Notes under the pieces: model-generated
What the model saw: only the letters and a program-made list of their open reading frames with translations
Databases searched by the model: none
Told to the model about the DNA's origin: nothing
Translations under genes and position numbers: made by a program
NCBI GenBank assembly: GCA_022827265.1
Contig: JAJDTF010000014.1
Span: forward strand, 1 to 52,171
Reading direction: 5' to 3'
Length of the DNA: 52,171 nt
Origin: Acidimicrobiia bacterium
GTDB lineage: Bacteria > Actinomycetota > Acidimicrobiia > Acidimicrobiales > Poriferisodalaceae
In this document: one piece after another, positions 26,439 through 34,516 of the stretch
Numbering within the stretch: the stretch's first letter is position 1
How the letters are laid out: each line of letters begins with the position of its first letter

Positions 26439-27284
26439 ATGCGGCGGGGGCGCACGATGCGGGTGCTGGTGGACCGGCTGCGCCACGGCGAGTGGCGGCG
26501 GTCGCCCAACGAGGTCGTAGTGGAGGAGCCGCTCGAGATCCACCTCGACGGCCACATGGTGGCCACCACCATGCGCACGCCCGGCCACGACTACGAGTTG
26601 GCGGCGGGGTTCTGCGCAGGTGATGGGCTGCTCGGTGATGCGGCAGTGACGGGGGTGCGTTACTGCGGCGAGGGTCCTGCGGCCGAATTCGAATACAACG
26701 TCGTCACCGTGGAGACCGGCGGCCGGGCACCGGTGCCGTCGCCCCGTCTCGGCAACGTCAGCGCCGCCTGCGGCATCTGCGGCAGCACCACGATCACCGA
26801 CATGGCCGCCCGACTGGGGCCGCTGGCGGGCACCTGCCAATTCAGCGTCGATGCGGTGCAAGCGGCGCTTGCGGCTGTCCCGGCTGGCCAGGAGATGTTC
26901 GGCCGCACCGGCGGGCTGCACGCCGCCGCGACCTTCGACGCCGACGGCCGGCTCGACGTCGTGCGGGAGGACATCGGGCGCCACAACGCGGTCGACAAGG
27001 TCATCGGCCGACGCCTGCTCGACGGGCGCGATGACGCTGGGGACATGGCGCTGTTCGTGAGCGGTCGGGCCAGTTTCGAGATGGTGCAGAAGGCCTGGGC
27101 GGCGGGAATCGGCACCCTCATCGCCGTGAGCGCTCCCAGCTCGCTGGCCATCGAGTCGGCGCGGGCTGCGGCCATCACGCTCGCAGGCTTCGCACGCGGC
27201 GACGAGATGAACGTGTACAGCGGCAGCCTGGCAGGAGTTCCCGAACGTCTCGGGGAATTCCCCGCGTCTGCAGTTCGTTCATAG
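26439..27284 (+). CDS. fdhD: Formate dehydrogenase accessory sulfurtransferase FdhD
   Basis: FdhD passes sulfur from IscS to the molybdenum cofactor of formate dehydrogenase. Seen here: EEPLEIHLDGHMVATTMRTPGHDYELAAGFC, the redox CxxC in SAACGICGSTT, FGRTGGLHAAATF, REDIGRHNAVDKVIG and FVSGRASFEMVQKAW. All are conserved. ATG 26439 is the start, with ATG 26457 an alternative six codons in. No formate dehydrogenase gene is in the window. hemQ follows nine bases later. Confidence 0.93.
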   Translation: MRRGRTMRVLVDRLRHGEWRRSPNEVVVEEPLEIHLDGHMVATTMRTPGHDYELAAGFCAGDGLLGDAAVTGVRYCGEGPAAEFEYNVVTVETGGRAPVPSPRLGNVSAACGICGSTTITDMAARLGPLAGTCQFSVDAVQAALAAVPAGQEMFGRTGGLHAAATFDADGRLDVVREDIGRHNAVDKVIGRRLLDGRDDAGDMALFVSGRASFEMVQKAWAAGIGTLIAVSAPSSLAIESARAAAITLAGFARGDEMNVYSGSLAGVPERLGEFPASAVRS

Positions 27285-27293
27285 GCTGCCGGC

Positions 27294-27995
27294 GTGTCGC
27301 AGCAACCGGAGGTGACCACGTCGGTCGGGTGGGGCGTGCTGCACCTGTTCTGCAAGCTGACCCCTGCCGCGGACCGCTCGGGCCTGCTCGCCGCCGTCGA
27401 GGCCACCGTAGACAGCGACCACCAGGTGCTGACCGTGGCCGTGCTGGGGCACAAGGCCGATGTCGGCTTCATGGCGCTGGGGCCCGACCTGTGGCGGCTG
27501 CGCAACCTGCAGACGCGGCTCCAGCAGGCCGGCCTCGAGGTTGCCGACAGCTACGTCTCGATGACCGAGGTGAGCGAGTACGCGCCCGACCTGCCGCCCG
27601 AGATGAAGACGCCGCGGCTCTATCCGCAGCTGCCGCCCGAGGGCAAGCGGGCGTTCTGCTTCTATCCCATGTCGAAGCGCCGCGGCGCCGCGGCCGAGGG
27701 CAGCGGCAACTGGTTCACGCTGCCGTACGACACCCGCCGCGAGCTGATGTATGAGCACGGCACCTCAGGCCGCAAGTTCCGGGGCCGCATCCTGCAGGTC
27801 GTCACGGGCTCCACCGGCGTCGACGACTTCGAATGGGGCGTCACATTGTTCGGCGAGCACCTCGACGACCTCAAAGACGTCGTGTACACGATGCGCTTCG
27901 ACGAGGCCAGCGCCGTCTACGGCGAGTTCGGCACCTTCTACACCGGCCTGCTGGCCGACCCGCCCACAGTCCTCGACCGCATCGGCCTGCGCTAG
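27294..27995 (+). CDS. hemQ: Coproheme decarboxylase HemQ
   Basis: A chlorite dismutase-fold protein of 233 residues. The YPMSKRR segment (catalytic Tyr region in actinobacterial HemQ) and YEHGTSGRKFRGRILQVVTGSTG, with the proximal haem-binding His in EHG, are intact, as is the C-terminal VVYTMRFDEASAVYGEFG. HemQ converts coproheme III to haem b, the last step of the Gram-positive haem pathway. The Gln-containing distal site of true chlorite dismutases is not needed. A diverged second copy of its last 165 bases lies at 29440-29601, beyond an ATPase gene. Confidence 0.93.
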   Translation: MSQQPEVTTSVGWGVLHLFCKLTPAADRSGLLAAVEATVDSDHQVLTVAVLGHKADVGFMALGPDLWRLRNLQTRLQQAGLEVADSYVSMTEVSEYAPDLPPEMKTPRLYPQLPPEGKRAFCFYPMSKRRGAAAEGSGNWFTLPYDTRRELMYEHGTSGRKFRGRILQVVTGSTGVDDFEWGVTLFGEHLDDLKDVVYTMRFDEASAVYGEFGTFYTGLLADPPTVLDRIGLR

Positions 27996-28074
27996 CAGGC
28001 GCAGTGCGTCGGCTGCAACTCGGTGCAGCTGCGGCTTCGGTTCAGCAGCGGGGCAGGATTGTCGCAAAGCGCCG

Positions 28075-29289
28075 TCAGGACTCGGTGGTCCACAGCGAGT
28101 CGATGGGTTGCAAATGGAGGCGGTCGCCGACCTTGCCGGACTGGCTGCCAGCGTGCAGCAGAACACCGGCACGGAACGTTTCCGGAGCGATCGTGTCGAG
28201 CCGGTCTCGCAGCCACGCGAGGCTGCGCATCTGGCGCGGGTCGGGCGATCGTGTCGCCTTGATCTCGATTCCTACGATGCCGCCGCCCGGACCTTCCAGC
28301 ACAAGATCGATCTCCCGGTCTTGGTTGTCGCGGTAGTGCGACAGGGTGCATGGCCGCGGCCAGGCGGACACTTGACGGGCGATCTCGTTCACTGCGAACG
28401 TCTCCATGAGCGGACCGGCCAGCGGCGCTCCTGCCAGGACGAGGGCCTGCGCGCCGGTGCGGAGAATGCCAGCGGCCAGCCCGCTGTCTGTGAGGTGGTA
28501 CTTGGCGCGCCGCACCGGCCGGGAAGGAAGACCGTGGCCCCAAGCCGGCAGGTCGTGTACCAAGAAGACCGTCTGCAGCCACTCCAGGTAGGTGGTGACA
28601 ACTGCGCGGCTCGCTTGCAGCCGTCGGGCAGCGTCCGACACGTTGAGTGTCCCTGCAGTCATTCCCGCCGTCCATGCCAACAACGATCCGAGCGTCGTGG
28701 CCTTGCGGATGTCGGCAAGCACGGCGATGTCGCGCTGGGTCACGGTCTCGACATAGCCGTCGAACCACCGACTGCGCTGATGCGAGGGCAGGCGAACCGC
28801 CTCGGGGTAGCCGCCACGGCATGCCAGAGCGAGATATTGGTCGCGGGACGTAGCTCCGGTGTCGGCGACCAGGGGCGCTCCCTCGAACCATCGGTCGATG
28901 GCAGCCGGGACGATGCCGACCAGCTCGGCCTCAGAGAAGGGCCACAGGCGAAGTATCTGCACGCGCCCTGCCAGCGATTCGCTGATGGTTGGAACCGTCA
29001 GGAAGTTCGTCGACCCGGTGAGCAGGAAGCGTCCTGGCGTCGTCTCGGCGTCGACGAGCTGCTTCACGGCGCGTACCACGCGGTCGCCGCCGAGTTGGAT
29101 CTCGTCGATGACCAGCGGGTAGCGCCGGTTGAGCAGGAAGGTGATGGGGTCGGCCAATGCGATCTGCAGATCGGCTTCGTCGTCGAAAGAGACGTAGCTT
29201 CCGCCTCGGCTGTCAGCGATCATGCGGGCCAAGGTGGACTTTCCGCACTGGCGGGCGCCATGGAGCAGGACGACCCGTGACCAGTCCAA
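28075..29289 (-). CDS. AAA ATPase with DUF4143 nuclease-like domain
   Basis: Walker A is LHGARQCGKSTLARM, Walker B is YPLVIDEIQ, and the sensor-like FLLTGSTNFL follows. The C-terminal half is DUF4143, with EIDLVLEGPGGGIVGIEIKA matching the PD-(D/E)xK core (D...E-x-K). Such ATPases are widespread, variable genes of unknown role, often in defence or toxin neighbourhoods. The frame stays open upstream only to a TAG, and the first start codon is TTG 29289 with GAGGAGG just ahead; some N-terminal residues before Walker A may be missing. The gene lies between hemQ and a copy of its 3' end. Confidence 0.8.
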   Translation of the reverse strand: MDWSRVVLLHGARQCGKSTLARMIADSRGGSYVSFDDEADLQIALADPITFLLNRRYPLVIDEIQLGGDRVVRAVKQLVDAETTPGRFLLTGSTNFLTVPTISESLAGRVQILRLWPFSEAELVGIVPAAIDRWFEGAPLVADTGATSRDQYLALACRGGYPEAVRLPSHQRSRWFDGYVETVTQRDIAVLADIRKATTLGSLLAWTAGMTAGTLNVSDAARRLQASRAVVTTYLEWLQTVFLVHDLPAWGHGLPSRPVRRAKYHLTDSGLAAGILRTGAQALVLAGAPLAGPLMETFAVNEIARQVSAWPRPCTLSHYRDNQDREIDLVLEGPGGGIVGIEIKATRSPDPRQMRSLAWLRDRLDTIAPETFRAGVLLHAGSQSGKVGDRLHLQPIDSLWTTES

Positions 29290-29373
29290 GGCCTCCTCGA
29301 TGCGGGGCAGCAGGTGTCGGCTGACGGTCTCGATGACACGAGGCTAGCTGCTAGTAAGCAAACCGTCATGCAG

Positions 29374-29400
29374 TTATCTGTCAAATCGTATTGCAGATAA
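29374..29400. promoter_or_regulatory. Palindromic operator-like site upstream of the DUF4143 ATPase
   Basis: TTATCTG-N13-CAGATAA, perfect seven-base arms in an AT-rich patch 85 bases before the ATPase start on the minus strand. A TTGACA hexamer lies inside it on the minus strand, so it may overlap the -35 region and serve as a repressor site. The binding protein is unknown. Confidence 0.45.
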
Positions 29401-29439
29401 TGTGCAGCCTGTCCGTGGAACCGCCCTGTCGCAGCCGCA

Positions 29440-29601
29440 TCCCGCTGTTCAGCGAGCACCTCAACGACTTCGAGGATGTCATCTGCACGATGCGCTGCGA
29501 CCAGGCCAGCGCCATCGACGGTGGGTTCGGCTCCTGCTACGCGGGACGCCTCGCCGACACCCTCAGCAGCGGCAGACCGCATCGACCTGCGCTAGCAAGC
29601 G
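29440..29601 (+). pseudogene. Diverged copy of the hemQ 3' end
   Basis: The translation LFSEHLNDFEDVICTMRCDQASAIDGGFG aligns residue by residue with the HemQ C-terminus LFGEHLDDLKDVVYTMRFDEASAVYGEFG, and the DNA match continues through the stop region (GCGCTAGCAAGCGC against GCGCTAGCAGGCGC). By eye about three quarters of bases match. Only the last third of hemQ is present and no start exists. It probably marks a recombination join at which the ATPase gene was inserted next to a foreign hemQ end. Confidence 0.75.
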
Positions 29602-29639
29602 CTGACTTCTGGACGGTCTGTCAGCGGCGGGACCCGTTC

Positions 29640-29736
29640 ATTGCTGTGTAAATACTACACTGAATAACAGTATTATGCTACACTCAAACCGTGGAAAACG
29701 CTCTATTCGCCGAGTGGTTCGAGTGAGGCCACGAGC
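29640..29736 (+). promoter_or_regulatory. AT-rich promoter region of the second DUF4143 ATPase
   Basis: An island of low GC with AATACT...AGTATT inverted repeats and two copies of CTACACT, including TATTAT as a possible -10 box, in front of the GTG at 29737. It contrasts with the high-GC surroundings. The exact start site cannot be fixed by eye. Confidence 0.4.
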
Positions 29737-31026
29737 GTGACAGCACCGGACTGCCTGACGCCCGAAGGGTATGCGCCCCGCATCGCAGAGGGCCGATTGG
29801 AGCGGGCGCTCGCTGCGGCGCCGATGGTGCTCATCGAAGGCCCCAAAGGGTGCGGCAAGACGTGGCTGGGGCTGAGCCGATCGCGCAGCAAGATGATGCT
29901 GGCCGAGGATCCCAACGCGCTCAGCGCGGCGCGCACCATCACCCGTGAGGCGCTGCTCGACGGCGGCCGGCCCAGGCTCGTCGACGAGTGGCAGCGCGCG
30001 CCGGAGGTCTGGGATGCGGCCCGCGGCATCTCCGACTTGGACGGCGCTGCCGGCAAGTTCATCTTCACGGGCTCCTATTCCCGAGCCGATGCCGTCACTC
30101 GCCACTCCGGGGCGGGGCGCCTGATGCGCGTCCGGTTGCGCCCCATGTCGTTGCACGAGCTGGGCCACGCCACCGGCGAAGCATCCATCGCCGGGCTGCT
30201 CGCAGGAGAGGCCTATTCCGTACTGGCCCCGCACATCGATGCTCAGCACCTCGCCGAGTTCATCTGCGTCGGCGGTTGGCCCCGCCACATCGGGCTGAGC
30301 GCGCAGGCGAGCCAAGATCTGCTGGTGTCCTATCTCGACGAGTCGGCACGCGTCGACGTCCCGGTGGAGACCGGCTCATCCCATGACCCGGTCAAGGTGC
30401 GAAGGCTGCTGCGTTCGATAGCGCGCAACGTGTCCACGACTGCTTCGCAGGCGTCATTGGCCAGGGACACGGCAGGCGATGGAGCGCGGCTCAACCACCA
30501 GACGGTCAGCCGCTATCTCGACGCGCTGGAGCGCCTGTTCATCCTCGACGACGTTCCGGCATGGTCGCCGCACATGATGTCCGGACGTCCGGCCCGGCAG
30601 TCCCCCAAGCGGCAGCTGGCCGATCCGTCGCTCGCTGCTGCTGCGCTCGGAGTAGGACCAGACCGGCTCGCACGCGACATGCGCTCGCTCGGCCTGCTGT
30701 TCGAGTCGCTGGCCATGCGTGACTTGCGGGTGTACTGCGACGCTGGCGACATAGCGGTGTTCCATCACCAGGATCACCGCGGCGGGGAGATCGACGCTGT
30801 TCTCGAAGCACGCGACGGCCGGTGGATTGCGGCCGAAGCGAAGCTGGGCGGCAATGAAGACATGCTGGACGAAGCCGCCGCAAAGCTGCTGGCCGTGTCG
30901 CGCCGAATCGACGTCTCCCGCAGATCGCCGCCGACGGCGCACCTCATCGTGACCGCGTTCGGCACCTCCGCTTACCGGCGACCCGACGGCGTCACCGTGG
31001 CCCCTCTCACCGCACTCGGCCCGTGA
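29737..31026 (+). CDS. AAA ATPase with DUF4143 domain
   Basis: A second ATPase of this family, 429 residues: Walker A IEGPKGCGKTWLGL, Walker B PRLVDEWQRAPEVW, FIFTGSYSRAD sensor, then a winged-helix-like middle (NHQTVSRYLDALERLFILDDVPAW) and a DUF4143 C-terminus with GGEIDAVLEARDGRWIAAEAKLG, the D...E-x-K nuclease-like core. It is clearly a different subfamily from the ATPase at 28075. The start is GTG 29737 with GAGG upstream. It faces a truncated homologue on the other strand, whose open frame overlaps its last 55 bases. Role unknown. Confidence 0.8.
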   Translation: MTAPDCLTPEGYAPRIAEGRLERALAAAPMVLIEGPKGCGKTWLGLSRSRSKMMLAEDPNALSAARTITREALLDGGRPRLVDEWQRAPEVWDAARGISDLDGAAGKFIFTGSYSRADAVTRHSGAGRLMRVRLRPMSLHELGHATGEASIAGLLAGEAYSVLAPHIDAQHLAEFICVGGWPRHIGLSAQASQDLLVSYLDESARVDVPVETGSSHDPVKVRRLLRSIARNVSTTASQASLARDTAGDGARLNHQTVSRYLDALERLFILDDVPAWSPHMMSGRPARQSPKRQLADPSLAAAALGVGPDRLARDMRSLGLLFESLAMRDLRVYCDAGDIAVFHHQDHRGGEIDAVLEARDGRWIAAEAKLGGNEDMLDEAAAKLLAVSRRIDVSRRSPPTAHLIVTAFGTSAYRRPDGVTVAPLTALGP

Positions 31027-31868
31027 GCGGACCGATGCGCCGACGAGATATGGAGCTGCGCCAGCCCGCCGAGGTACCTGGCTGCTGTGCGCACATCCAG
31101 GGGGTGCCCGTTACCGCCGGCGTCGCGAGCCAAGGTGCGAAGCGAGGCCGCAGTGCTCTCGTTGCGGGCGAGTGATCTGAGCATCGCGCGAGTGATGCCC
31201 GCAGAGAAGCGGCCGTCGGCATCCTGGGGCAGGCCCGCGGAGACCAGCTGCTCCACGTAGCCGCGCATGACCGTCTGGGCGTCGTCCGCGTCGAGTTCGC
31301 AGTATTGCGGCCACCCGCCGCGGCACACGAGCGCAGTCAGGTCCTCGAGCCCGAGCCCGTCGCCGCGGCACAGCGGTTCGTCGCCGTCGAGCAGCTTGCG
31401 CAGCGGGACGCTGCCGTCGGAGTCGCCGCTCTCGAACAGGCTCATGGTGCGCATGCGCACCGGCAGCACCCTGCCTTCCCCCGCGTGCCGGGCGGGATCG
31501 GCTGAGGGTTCCGCCGAACCCGCCAAGATGAATTGCCCGGCCTGTGCGCGGCGGTCGCACTCATGCCGCATCGCGCCGAAGATCTCCGGGGCGAGCCGCC
31601 ACTCGTCGAGCAAGGTCGGCGGATCGGCGCGCAGCAGCGACCCCGGGTCGACCTTGGCGATCTCGCGCAGCTGCGGATCGGCGTCGAAGTGAACGGCGCT
31701 GTCGGCATGCTGCAGTGCCGTGGTGGTCTTGCCGCAGCCAACATGCCTGTTTCGCCGGTTACCCGGCAGCAGAAGTGGCCCATGAGCACTGCCGGTGTCG
31801 ACAGCGAGGATGCGGTCGCTGTGCCCGGTGAATGATGCTCGCACATCTGCGGGGAGCGGCTCGGGCAA
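30972..31868 (-). pseudogene. Truncated DUF4143-type ATPase
   Basis: The translation aligns along the middle of the ATPase at 29737 (APEIFGAM against APEVWDAA, MLRSLARNESTAASLRTLARDAGG against LLRSIARNVSTTASQASLARDTAG, RYLGGLAQLHIS against RYLDALERLFIL). It stops matching near 31044; the whole C-terminal nuclease-like domain is gone and the frame runs into antisense of the neighbouring gene. The Walker A region (VGCGKTTTA) survives but the sequence before it is garbled. It is a decayed, inverted relative, not a recent duplicate. Confidence 0.7.
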
Positions 31869-32010
31869 TGACTGTTATGACCTGCGCTACACGATCCCAA
31901 TCTGGGCAGCGTGCCGTGCACGCTGGAGTGCTGGTTCAACGGCCGCCGGGCGCGGCGGGGCCAGTGGTCAGGCAACGCGGCGTCCGGTCGGCATCCGCTG
32001 GGCCACGCCC
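31863..32010 (+). pseudogene. Remnant of the C-terminal domain of the FN3 metalloprotease
   Basis: In one frame it reads GNDCYDLRYTI and, after a one-base shift, PCTLECWFNGRRARRGQWSGNAASG. The intact protein ending at 37630 reads SKCYDLDYRI ... PYTLECWQNGRRVWRGQWSGRVSTG. It is therefore a frameshifted fragment of a related gene whose 5' part is gone, replaced by the ATPase pseudogene. From 32010 to 32114 I see nothing recognisable. Confidence 0.7.
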
Positions 32011-32114
32011 GCCACGTGCCGGGGCCGGTTCCACGCCGTCAGGTGGTTCCAGTCCGGGCTCACCGCGCCACCCCGAGGGTTCAAGGCGCCATCCCAAGAA
32101 AACGCGAAGAGCCA

Positions 32115-32150
32115 CTCTGCTAGCGCACGGAGCGATGCGACCCGCCATGG
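32115..32150. repeat. 36-bp repeat, copy 1 (end of the AbiEii toxin gene)
   Basis: About 31 of 36 bases match 49076-49111 in the same orientation. Here the repeat covers the last codons (G-S-H-R-S-V-R-stop) of the toxin on the minus strand; in the second copy the same strand would read G-S-H-R-S-V-L-stop, a leftover of the same Cys/His tail. Confidence 0.7.
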
Positions 32151-33235
32151 CCCTGAGGCAGGACACACGGTTTCTGAGCGCGAGGCATCTCGAATCCGCA
32201 GATGGCGGAATCGTGCGATCCGGTGTCCGCGGTTGTTCGGCTCAGTGCCGCTCGGCTGAGAGCGAGCGAGCGTGACATCGCATCATCGTCCAGCATGTCG
32301 GCTTGATGCTCATGCAACTGCTGGGCCCGTTGTTCGACGTTCCACTGAAGCTGCCCGTTGTCCTGCGCTATCTCCCATAGCTCGGGGGTGATCGCCTCGT
32401 CGCATCGTTGAGCGAGAAGCGATACCAGAGTCAGGTCTTGGCGGATGGCGGTGGACTTCTCCCGGTCATTTCTGATCGTCGGAGCGACAAGATCGCCGCC
32501 GACAAACACGGTTTCCTCGAGTGATCGCGTGAACTCCCCCAGCGCCTTCGCCGACTGCGTGTTGCGCCTGTTCGGAGGGCTCTGCGACCAGTTGATGTGT
32601 GACTTGAGCACATAGAGCTCTGCGAGCCGATGGACGTCCTTCACGTCATTGCCCACATGGGCCAGGTCGTAGAGATCACGCACCAGTGGGAGGGTCTGCC
32701 AGCGACTCAGCTTCTCGGCGATGTTCTCTTCGAGATGCATGAGGGGAATGCGCTGATCGAACTCGAAGGGGTAAGCCCGCCGCAACGGTGTCTCGACAGG
32801 CAGCAGCTCTTGCATCGGCAAGATGATCGGCCGCTCCGAGAAATCCATTTTGGCTTCGAGCGAGCCATCGACCAGCGCAGTTTCGATCTCCAGTCCGTGA
32901 TGCCCGCGCCGTTCCGTGATCGTGAATGAGAAATCGTCGGTCGGGATCTTCGACGCGGCATCAGCGATCAGGTCGACCGCATCGCCAGCGCTGCCCGGGG
33001 CGATGTTGAAGTCAAGGTCATACGAGAAGCGGCCGAGATGCCCGATGCGGAACTTGCGCAACGCCGTCCCGCCCTTGAAGCACATCCCGCACAGTTCGAA
33101 CACGCCCTCTCGACGCATCTGGAACAGCAGATAGTCGAATGCGATGTCGAGCACGGCTGCGGACTGGATGCTGTTCGAAGAGCCGGCTTGTGGATACGCC
33201 CGCCCGATCGCGTTTCGAAGGTCAGCGACAGCCAT
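32120..33235 (-). CDS. AbiEii-family nucleotidyltransferase toxin with Cys/His tail
   Basis: The nucleotidyltransferase core MCFKGGTALRKFRIGHLGR followed by FSYDLDFN (G-G-T-x-L-R ... S-x-D-x-D) is the AbiEii/AbiGii signature; HLEENIAEKL and VRDLYDLAHV are the conserved later motifs. Such toxins add nucleotides, in known cases to tRNA ends, and block growth when the antitoxin fails. At 371 residues it carries an extra tail, C-G-x3-P-R-x3-P-C-x-L-x2-G-H-x-G-x-H-R, that also ends the Fic protein at 49211. It starts nine bases after the AbiEi-like gene, an operon order with antitoxin first. Confidence 0.85.
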   Translation of the reverse strand: MAVADLRNAIGRAYPQAGSSNSIQSAAVLDIAFDYLLFQMRREGVFELCGMCFKGGTALRKFRIGHLGRFSYDLDFNIAPGSAGDAVDLIADAASKIPTDDFSFTITERRGHHGLEIETALVDGSLEAKMDFSERPIILPMQELLPVETPLRRAYPFEFDQRIPLMHLEENIAEKLSRWQTLPLVRDLYDLAHVGNDVKDVHRLAELYVLKSHINWSQSPPNRRNTQSAKALGEFTRSLEETVFVGGDLVAPTIRNDREKSTAIRQDLTLVSLLAQRCDEAITPELWEIAQDNGQLQWNVEQRAQQLHEHQADMLDDDAMSRSLALSRAALSRTTADTGSHDSAICGFEMPRAQKPCVLPQGHGGSHRSVR

Positions 33236-33244
33236 CGGCGGACG

Positions 33245-34078
33245 CTACATGCGCCCGGTCCACCAGACCGGCAGCACGTAGTCCATGACTTCGAACTCGG
33301 GCACCCAGCATGGCGGGGAACCAAAACGCTGCGCCGGATTGCCGTTTTGCCCGAACTTGTACGGCCCGTGACTGTTCGCCGGTGCCTGCGCAGCAATCTC
33401 GCAGGCCAACTCGGACGCCTCTCCCTCGTTCACGAGGTGCGCTGCCTTCATCCACACTGACCGGCGGCGCCCGCGCAGCTCTCCCATAAGCAACTCCGCG
33501 TCGACCGAGGCTGCCATCTCCCAGAGCCAGTCTGCGATCCCGTCCCAAGCGAATTGCGCCGGGTGCGCCGCCATGAAGACAAGGAGCGTCTCAGGCTTCC
33601 AGGCCGGCAGGCCATGCACATGATCCAGCGGGATGTCGGGTTCCCAGCGGCACACCCGGTAGTCCTCAAGCGAACGCGGCAGCCGTTTGCCGCTCGCTGC
33701 ACCAATCGTCGGGGCGGTTGGGCGTCGGAGCCATCCGTGAACCTGGGCGACCGACTTGCCGGCGATGCACACGCCGCTGTCCGCATTGAATCGGAGCCAG
33801 GCCCGCAACTCGCGGAACTCCCCCATGTGCAATGGCGAAAGGGTCGGAGTGAATGACCATGCCCGCCGAGTCCGCAACGGCTCCAGCCATCCCTTGCGTC
33901 GCAAGGTGCGGGCGGCCTCGGTTGCCGGGCGAGCCAACGCGTAGCCATCCAACTGGTCAATGGTGACGATTTCAGCATGCGCAGCGTGGAGGCCGTTCAC
34001 CACCGGGACGAGATCGTGCGGGGGCGCGAACGTACCGGGGAAGTCGATCAAGTCAGGGTGAAGATCAACCGCTGCCAT
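33245..34078 (-). CDS. AbiEi-like antitoxin/regulator of a type IV TA pair
   Basis: A 277-residue protein with an N-terminal winged-helix-like region (IVTIDQLDGYALARPATEAARTLRRKGWLEPL) and a longer C-terminal domain, directly upstream of the AbiEii toxin on the same strand. The size and order fit AbiEi antitoxins, which repress the operon and neutralise the toxin without binding it. The family call rests on context and on the winged-helix pattern; the C-terminal part is not distinctive. It starts at ATG 34078 with GTCGGAG just ahead. Confidence 0.7.
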   Translation of the reverse strand: MAAVDLHPDLIDFPGTFAPPHDLVPVVNGLHAAHAEIVTIDQLDGYALARPATEAARTLRRKGWLEPLRTRRAWSFTPTLSPLHMGEFRELRAWLRFNADSGVCIAGKSVAQVHGWLRRPTAPTIGAASGKRLPRSLEDYRVCRWEPDIPLDHVHGLPAWKPETLLVFMAAHPAQFAWDGIADWLWEMAASVDAELLMGELRGRRRSVWMKAAHLVNEGEASELACEIAAQAPANSHGPYKFGQNGNPAQRFGSPPCWVPEFEVMDYVLPVWWTGRM

Positions 34079-34080
34079 GC

Positions 34081-34389
34081 TCCGACGCTACCATTGTTGA
34101 TAAACACACGGAATAGGCACACGAATTGGCGTGACTTCGATGCGGGTGCGACTTCGATGCGATCGTCAAGTGTGTCGCTGCGTACGGTCCCGACCGTGCC
34201 CTGCGATGGACTGGCAGAAATTGACAGCCTCGATCTGAACTGGGGTGCCTCAGGTGCGCAGTGGACACATCTGCTCGTCGGGGATCGGTTGTCGTCTTCA
34301 AGCGGGGTCCTTCCGCAGGCGCGTGGGCGGCGGGCTACGCTGTCGCGGTGTTGATGTCGGTCTGGCGCGTTGAGAGTCGAGGAGTCGGC
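34081..34389. other. Intergenic region before the metalloprotease
   Basis: No gene is supported in these 309 bases. The left end (34085-34130) is AT-rich and should hold the promoter of the TA operon on the minus strand. A TTGACA hexamer is at 34223-34228 on the plus strand but without a clear -10 partner. A weak frame reading DSLDLNWGASGAQWTHLLVG may be a fragment of something, which I do not recognise. Confidence 0.5.
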
Positions 34390-34452
<63 letters not shown>

Positions 34453-34516
34453 GCGCCGGGTTCGCGCGCGGGTAGCTGCTGCGCCGCGCGGTCGCCGTCG
34501 CGTTGCGGCGGCGGTT

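Noticed and set aside
34261..34389. Longer start for the leader frame at 34261
   Set aside because: The frame is open, but the sequence has no ribosome binding site at 34261, whereas GTG 34390 has GAGGAG at ideal spacing.
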